A stretch of 64,000 nucleotides of DNA from Bryoerythrophyllum caledonicum (lineage: Eukaryota > Streptophyta > Bryopsida > Pottiales > Pottiaceae). The translations under genes were made by a program, and so were the position numbers. The stretch is taken from contig OZ020518.1 in the NCBI GenBank assembly GCA_963971425.1, forward strand, positions 14,886,190 to 14,950,189, in the 5' to 3' direction. Shown here one piece after another: positions 57,955 through 64,000 of the stretch. Under the pieces are notes generated by a model. The model made no database searches and was not told the origin of the DNA. It saw nothing but the letters and a program-made list of their open reading frames with translations. Position 1 is the stretch's first letter. The number at the start of each line of letters is the position of its first letter.

Positions 57955-58845
57955 ATCAACGAATGTTCTTATACTATCCTACTTGTTGGATTTTGTACAT
58001 AATTAATTTAGAATAGAGACTGCCCAAAAAATTTGGAAAATTCAAGGGATTTATTTAGTCCCTAAAGGACCAATTGTACATATGGGGTATAAATCAATTT
58101 TTGGCAGGTTCCTATAAATCCATTTTTGAAGATAAATTTTCAAAAATTTTAGTGAGAATAGAAATATGAGTTACCTTTTGGGGGTTTTTTTTTTTTTTTT
58201 TAGACTTTCAGGGAAAAAATTATGGTAATCACACATAAAAAGCATGTTCCTTTTGGCAACTGGATAGGATACTATAGAGGTGAATAGTGCTACCGTAGAG
58301 TTGAATACTTCTATTATAGAGTTAATATTGCACTTTTTTGAGGCGGGTAGTGGTGAAGGAAAGTTCTTGGTGACTTTCATTGTTTTCATAAAATGCATTG
58401 AAATTAAAGATTTCACCTTATTTTAATAAAATATATTGATAGAATAAGTCATGATAATTCTATTCACCATTTGGATTTAAATCCAACAATTAATTCTCTA
58501 ATTAAACAATAACATTCCTTTCCTAAATAAAGGCCAATTTCTATACCCCTAATCATTGCTAGTCCATTTTTCTTTTCATAAATACCTCCATTACTTGTGA
58601 AATAATATCTCATGTAATATCTAGTAATATCTCATGAAATACATGCATTTGAAAAGTGCAAAATTCTGCACGGTCAACTTTTATGAATTTTTTTGGGTGT
58701 AATTTTTTAGTAGTTAGCTTGAAGATCATATGATTTAAAATAGTAAAAAGATGTTTCAATTAGTCTGATAATATCTCATGTCAAACTCGGAGTTTTGAGG
58801 TGGTTTTAGTGAAGCACAAGGCCCGGTCTTTTAGGAATTAAGGTG
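57955..58845. repeat. Dispersed repeat copy (family R3), inverted relative to 29,915-30,765
   Basis: Reads CCTAAAGGACCAATT, TTTAGTGAGAATAG, GAGGCGGGTAGTGGTGAAGG, AATACATGCATTTGAAAA and AATATCTCATGTC. Includes a run of 16 T residues near 58,186. Non-coding. Confidence 0.75.
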
Positions 58846-59110
58846 ATATCTATGTAATGCCAAGGTCACATCCATCTAATATCTAGGCGTTACTCATGTA
58901 ATATTTAGGTGAGCCATTACCCTACGCTATGGTCAGTTTCGTACATACTTAATTCAAAATGGGGACTTGTCCAAAATTTTGGAAATTTCAAGAGATTTGG
59001 CTAGGTGATACCTATGTAATACCAAGGTGACAATTGTGCAAGATCTAGGTGATACTCATACAAAACCTATGTGATATCCATTGTGTCGAATCAATGTGAT
59101 AGGAAAAAAT
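58846..59110. repeat. GGTGATA-type degenerate minisatellite
   Basis: Units such as AGGTGATACCTATGTAATACC recur, ending with GTGATATCCATTGTGTCGAA, like the end of 30,790-31,845. Confidence 0.6.
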
Positions 59111-61150
59111 AAATGCTTCGGCACTTGCCTGCCAAAACTGACCGTAGCATACGGTGTGTCCAAACCCCTGTGAATTGGAAAGAATCGATACTTCAACAAG
59201 GAGTAGATTCAAAGCAACCTATGCATCCTGTAGTAATAACTCACTAGTCAATTTAAGTAATTTTAAACAAACTTATCTATCAAATTTTATTTGTCAAATT
59301 TTCCACCTTATTCAAGAAGAATCAATAAAATTTACCTTTTGTCATTTGAATTTAGATTTTCTTTAAAATGTAATCACAAAAAAAGTAAATTGTACTTTAT
59401 TGATTTCAAACACCTCCATGTTGTAAGATTATCTCCAATGATTCAACTTATTTACCAAAATTATAATTTTGTGGTACGTACCTTACATGACAAGTTCCAT
59501 ATATTCGAATGATGATCTACTTGTTTTTTTATTAATACAGATTGATTAATTTTACGTACCTAGAAGATACAACTTCCTTGCCATATTTGACACTTATCAT
59601 AAGTCTGGACTAGATTCAGAAACAGAAAAAAAATAAAAATTGATTCCAACAAACTTGAGAATCCTTGACTTTTCTGAAATTTTGAAACTCCTGAAGAATA
59701 CTTTACCTTTCCTTTTAAAGTACTCGAGCCTCTTTAGAACCACATGTTAACCCCTAAAGTCGAAAGCCCTCAAAACTGCCAAAAACCCTCAAAACTGCCC
59801 TCTTTCAATGCAAGGTGAAAATTTTTAACTTTTGACAAATTTTCGAGTATGTAACCGTAAGATCTAGTACCTAACTTGTACATGTACATGCATACCGAAT
59901 CTTAGATTCAAATTCCTCTCCATTTGGGAGATCATAATGTTCAAAGTTGAAAAAAAAGATTTTTTCCTTGCTGTAGAATGGAAAACTAATGTTTTGGGGG
60001 CCAAAAAAACCAATTTTGAAAGGAAATTTGACATGAGGCTCTTCAAATTCTTGTTCCTATGTGAGTAAGGAATATGTCCATATATTTTTAACCCTCATAG
60101 GACCTATAAAACCTAAAGAAATGCTTCATTTTTCACATGGAGGTATGCTGAAATACAAATACAAATGCCCATTTTCAACAATTAAAAAGGCATGTAAAAA
60201 ATTATTGGATTGAAAATCCAAACGGTGAGATCATGCTTTACTACCTCTTTTACATGTACGAAAAACAAAATTCGAAAAAAAATAAAATCTCAATTTTTGG
60301 TGAATTTTTGAAGTTACTGCGATCTAATTGATTTTGGGCAGATTTTGAGAATAATTGAGCATATACCGCAGTTCTGGGCAGATTTCAGCATGCCCTAACA
60401 GTGTTTTCAAACTTTGACCGTGAATATCTCCTAAAGTATGAGGAATTTTGAAGCATGAATGGTGTCATTTTAAAGGTCTGGGAAAACTCTACAATCTGCA
60501 ACGGTAATAACTTCATACGATCTAAATTTAGTAACTGAGAGCCTGACCAGAGTCAGATCGACGATTTCGACTTTAGGGGTTAAAACTGAAAAAAATATGT
60601 TGAAACTGACCCTAAACTGATTAGACGAATCACAGTTTGTTCCATAGCACTTTCAATCGACTGGCACAGAATTCTGTTGCATAGAAACTCTTGCAGGCCT
60701 TCTGTAGCACCTGAATCTGCATGAGAAATTTAGGTCATCACAAGATCAAAGGAAAGATCCAAGCCTTCAGAAGTTAGCAACAATATTTCTAAAATTTAAA
60801 TGTAAAAAAGAAACAAGTGCCTGTTGGTGCAGAATTCAATACAGCAAGCTTCACTGCACTGGTTACACCGGTTTCCGGGGACCCTGCACTTCACGAGTAA
60901 CCCCAGCCACATTGTAAAGAATTTTACCCTTGTTATTGGTGAGTCGCGAGAACAAAACACAGTTAAAATCGTCTATAATAACTGCTCATTCTCATTTGTT
61001 TCTAAACGAAACATCAAGAATAGTTAACTACAACCTGGCAAATACATATGTATGAAAAAGGTATCTATCAAGAAAGCCGCTTTAACACCAGAAATCCTCT
61101 CAGTGTAAACGACTATTTACATGCCAAAAGCAGAGACATGAGCTACAGGG
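59111..61150. other. AT-rich intergenic, no gene
   Basis: I see no coding frame, RNA gene or complete mobile element. A short duplication (CCCTCAAAACTGCC twice) occurs near 59,768-59,800. Confidence 0.5.
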
Positions 61151-61164
61151 GGAAAAGGAATGCA

Positions 61165-63500
61165 TTATGCTTTAAGAGTGCCATCGAGAGTTTTTTCGTA
61201 CTCTTCAATAGATTTGAAGAGCTCTGAGAAGTTTCCCTTGCCGAAGCCACCGCAACCTCCCTTCTGCATCTCCCTTCCAGTCAATTCGTCTTTCTCCATG
61301 CATCCAACCCTCTGGATAATCTCTATGAAGATTGTCGGCCTGAACAAAGGATACTTTAGATTAGTAGGTAGCATATGACGAAACAATTCAACTTTCGATC
61401 TGCAACAACAAAAGGAACCACCCTCCAGATTAAGCCGGTCAAGCCGGAATGAAATTCCGTCACGACAATAATCGTGCAGCTGACAAACAAACTGGACTAC
61501 AACACACAAGAGTCAGGAAAGCTTCTGGAACGCACCTGTCACCAAGAGGCTTGGTGAAGATCTGCAACAAGACGCCCTGGTCATCCTTATCCACAAGGAT
61601 GCCGAGTTCGTCGCACTCCTTGATCTGCGCTTCGGAGAGGATAGACCCAACACGACTGGCCAAGTTTTTGTAATATGTAGGCGGGGGTTTGGGCATGAAA
61701 TCAAAACCTCCAATGTGTGTGCGGGTCCTCATTTCCCTCAAAGTCGAGAAGATGTCATCGCAGATGAGAGCTAAATGCTGCAGTCCTGGACCTTCGTTGT
61801 GCTCGAGATAAGTCTGGATCTGGGACTTGCGTTTTGTACCAAAAGTAGGCTCGTTAATAGGCAACAAAACCATCTCATTGTTGCTAGCCAGAACCATGCT
61901 GTTTAGCCCACTTTCCGTTGTCCCCACATCGTCAGCTGTAAATTCCGCAAACTCGTGGAAACCAGAGAACTTGGCGATGTAATTCACAGCTTCGGCTAGT
62001 TTGTGCACATTCCCGACAGCGTGATCCAGTCGCACGAGACCGTACGTGAGTGGGAGCGATTCCACATTCTCGTAATTGGGCAACATGGGCCCGTTGTAGC
62101 CATGGTTACTAACATATCTCACTACCACGTCCCCGTACAGTTTCACCTCCGCGATGATCATTTTGCCACCCTTGGCGTCGTCATTCAATGCGCGAGGCTC
62201 CAACACAGAAACCGCCCCATTCTCAACACTCACGCGATAAGCTTCATCCGCGTCATCGACAAGGATTCCCAGTGCCCTCACGGCCAGCCCGTGAGATTCG
62301 ATAAAACTCCGAGCCTCCCCGCTCCTGTATCCAGGGTGCGGCATCTTCGTACCCGTCTGATCGATCTTGGTTGAGTACGGGGCAGTAAATGCAAACACGA
62401 GATCGTTCGACTGAATCGCATAGCTGCAATATGTCTGGTTACCCGTTGTCTGGTCTGATTTCGCAACTAGATGCATTCCTAAACCCCAGGAAAACCTCCT
62501 CCACGTATTCGAGGCATCACCACACCTGCACAACCGAATTTTTTTCAAAACACTACACCACATCGAAGAGTACACAATCGATTAAACTCACACCTCGGAG
62601 AAAATCACATTAAAAAACCACTAAACACGAAAAGCAACCAAATCATGCAGACGTACAACAGAGTCTGGAAAAACCAAACCAGTCGAACCTACATCGCCAT
62701 AAACATAACTCTTCCTAAGAAGACCACACGCACCTATGCATCACTAATAAGCACAAACTAAAACCCTAGCTCCGCAATCTAAGCGTATAAAAATTCACAA
62801 TTTTCGTCCACAAAACGCCAATAGCTACCGAAAATCCGTGAAATTCTAACTCCACCGAACACAAAGGATCGTTAGAAAAGTAGTCTCTAGCGAAACTCGG
62901 TGTGATGAAACCGCTGCACGCCAAACCGATCCAACTTCGGATTCGACCTCACGAGGCGCTCATAATCCGGGACAATCAAGCGCACAGAATTCACAATCTC
63001 TTACACTCATTACCAAAACCTACGCATACTCCAGAAAACCCGCGGAATTTCAATTGCGCCGAACACAACAGACCGTCAAAAACTCGATGTAGTCCGAACC
63101 AATCCGACTTCGGACTCAAAACTCGAAGTCCGCTCCAATCCAGGACATTCAAGCGTCCCGAACTCATAACCTTCCTACACAAATCGCCAATACCTACACA
63201 TGCCCCCGGAAACCTCAACTCCGCCGAAACGCAACCCCTAACAAAAACTCGATGTAACAAAACCGCCGCGATCTGACTTCGGATTCAACCTCACCAAAAA
63301 ATCACAATCCTGTTCCACAAACCGCCAACCAATCCCCGAAAACCCGAGGAATTCCGCAATCCGTACCAAAACTCGACGTGATGAAAGCGCTGCACGCCGA
63401 ACCGATCGGACTTCGGGTTCGCCCGCACGAATCTCTCACACCCGACGAGGCGCAGCGCGCCGATCCCGCTCTCCTCGTGATCCGCCTTATCCAGCCCCAT
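61165..63500 (-). CDS. HPD: 4-hydroxyphenylpyruvate dioxygenase
   Basis: Fe(II)-dependent enzyme that converts 4-hydroxyphenylpyruvate to homogentisate in tyrosine catabolism and in tocopherol/plastoquinone synthesis. Three exons (63500-63367, 62525-61536, 61339-61165) give 432 codons, normal for plant HPPD. Diagnostic motifs: RFHHVEFWCGD with its metal-ligand His context, RLDHAVGNV (metal His), GLQHLALICDDI (metal His), FDFMPKPPPTYY, LLQIFTKPLGDRPTIFIEI (metal Glu in the last IEI) and GGCGGFGKGNFSELFKSIEEYE. Start chosen at MGLDKADHEE because it fits plant HPPD N-termini. The frame stays open a further 70 codons to an ATG at 63,710, so an N-terminal extension is possible. The protein looks complete. 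Intron 1 holds tandem copies of exon-1 sequence. Confidence 0.96.
62895..63300 (-). repeat. Tandem exon-1-derived copies inside HPPD intron 1
   Basis: Segments beginning at about 62,895, 63,081 and 63,247 each resemble the end of exon 1 at 63,371-63,440 (plus-strand landmarks ACTCGATGT or ACTCGACGTGATG, then CGAACCGATC, then GACTTCGGATTC). Spacing is about 185, 166 and 124 bp. None retains the full exon. Confidence 0.85.
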
Positions 63501-64000
63501 GGCGCCGCCGAACCGGCTCGTGCACGCCCTCTGGTGCTCCCCCTCGTCGTCGCTGTCCGTGACACTGAGCGCCACGCACGAGTACCGCTCCAGGGAGTTG
63601 AAGAAGGCGTTGGCGATCCCCCCGCCCACTGCCCACGCCGCCCTCTCCAGCCTGAATCCCTGAAACCCTACCTGCAACGACGAGAATGCTCTCTCCGCCG
63701 CAACAAGCACCTCTCATATGGCCGCCTCACGACAAGCGCACTCGCTTTCCCTTACGTCTCCTGCTGCGTTGGTTGCATGAGCGGGCGCCGGAGACGTGAA
63801 AGTGCGGGGCGTTCATAGCTGATGACGAGCTTTGACGAGCGAGAGAGAGAACCCTAACCCGTTAACGACGCTGAAATCTAGAGGTTGGTAGATTCGTATT
63901 TGGTTGTTGTAGTTTTTCGAAGAGGTGGTGGTTTTAGGGGTCGGTGATGACGTGGAGGTGAGGGTGTTTCTGGGTGGAATGGGCGGGGTGCCACGGTGGA
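63501..64000 (-). promoter_or_regulatory. HPPD upstream region
   Basis: GC-rich leader and promoter side of HPPD. CCCTAACCCG near 63,851 is telo-box-like. The overlapping plus-strand frame 63,378-63,818 is the antisense shadow of exon 1 and its leader. No other gene seen before the window ends. Confidence 0.45.

Noticed and set aside
62991-63260. Separate small gene on the minus strand in HPPD intron 1
   Set aside because: It is a chance frame through the tandem exon-1-derived copies.

Overview
The window is nuclear DNA of a streptophyte (land plant or charophyte alga). This is shown by a plant-type 4-hydroxyphenylpyruvate dioxygenase (HPPD), a plant-type V-ATPase subunit H, two RLK/Pelle-type receptor kinases, a MOS14/transportin-3-like importin, telo-box motifs and plant transposon types. 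GT-AG introns are small (about 60-350 bp). The receptor ectodomains are unlike any angiosperm receptor kinase I know, so a non-flowering lineage is my guess; I cannot name the species.

Layout. 0-6.7 kb: a very long (TTG)n microsatellite, one long minus-strand ORF of unknown family (779-3022) and gene-poor DNA. 6.75-10.68 kb: RLK1, 14 exons, 932 aa. 12.1-21.9 kb: a complete but decayed Mutator-like element (MULE) with 10-bp target duplications, long inverted repeats, a SWIM-type transposase and a divergent Ulp1-protease gene. 22-32.5 kb: non-coding repeats, including Harbinger-like MITEs, a fold-back element and a 3-kb hairpin with roughly 600-bp arms. 32.5-37.3 kb: RLK2, 14 exons, 921 aa, a paralogue of RLK1. 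37.3-39.9 kb: repeats with a CACTA-ended insertion. 40.0-42.1 kb: a 570-aa coiled-coil protein. 42.7-47.9 kb: a LINE relic split by a degenerate Ty1/copia element. 48-49.5 kb: repeats. 49.6-53.1 kb (minus): V-ATPase subunit H, 11 exons, 450 aa. 54.8-56.8 kb: an intronless, C-terminally truncated transportin-3/MOS14-like gene. 57-61.1 kb: repeats. 61.2-63.5 kb (minus): HPPD, 3 exons, 432 aa, whose first intron carries tandem partial copies of exon 1.

The most notable system is the RLK1/RLK2 pair. Each has a signal peptide, a cysteine motif, a von Willebrand A domain with a degenerate MIDAS, a Cache-like domain (the order seen in animal voltage-gated calcium-channel alpha2delta subunits), one membrane helix and an intracellular plant receptor kinase. 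RLK1 keeps all canonical kinase motifs. RLK2 has HGD in place of HRD and DSG in place of DFG, so the pair may combine an active kinase with an atypical or pseudo-kinase. The remaining genes (V-ATPase H, HPPD, importin, coiled-coil) are unrelated housekeeping or unknown genes; no operon-like logic applies.
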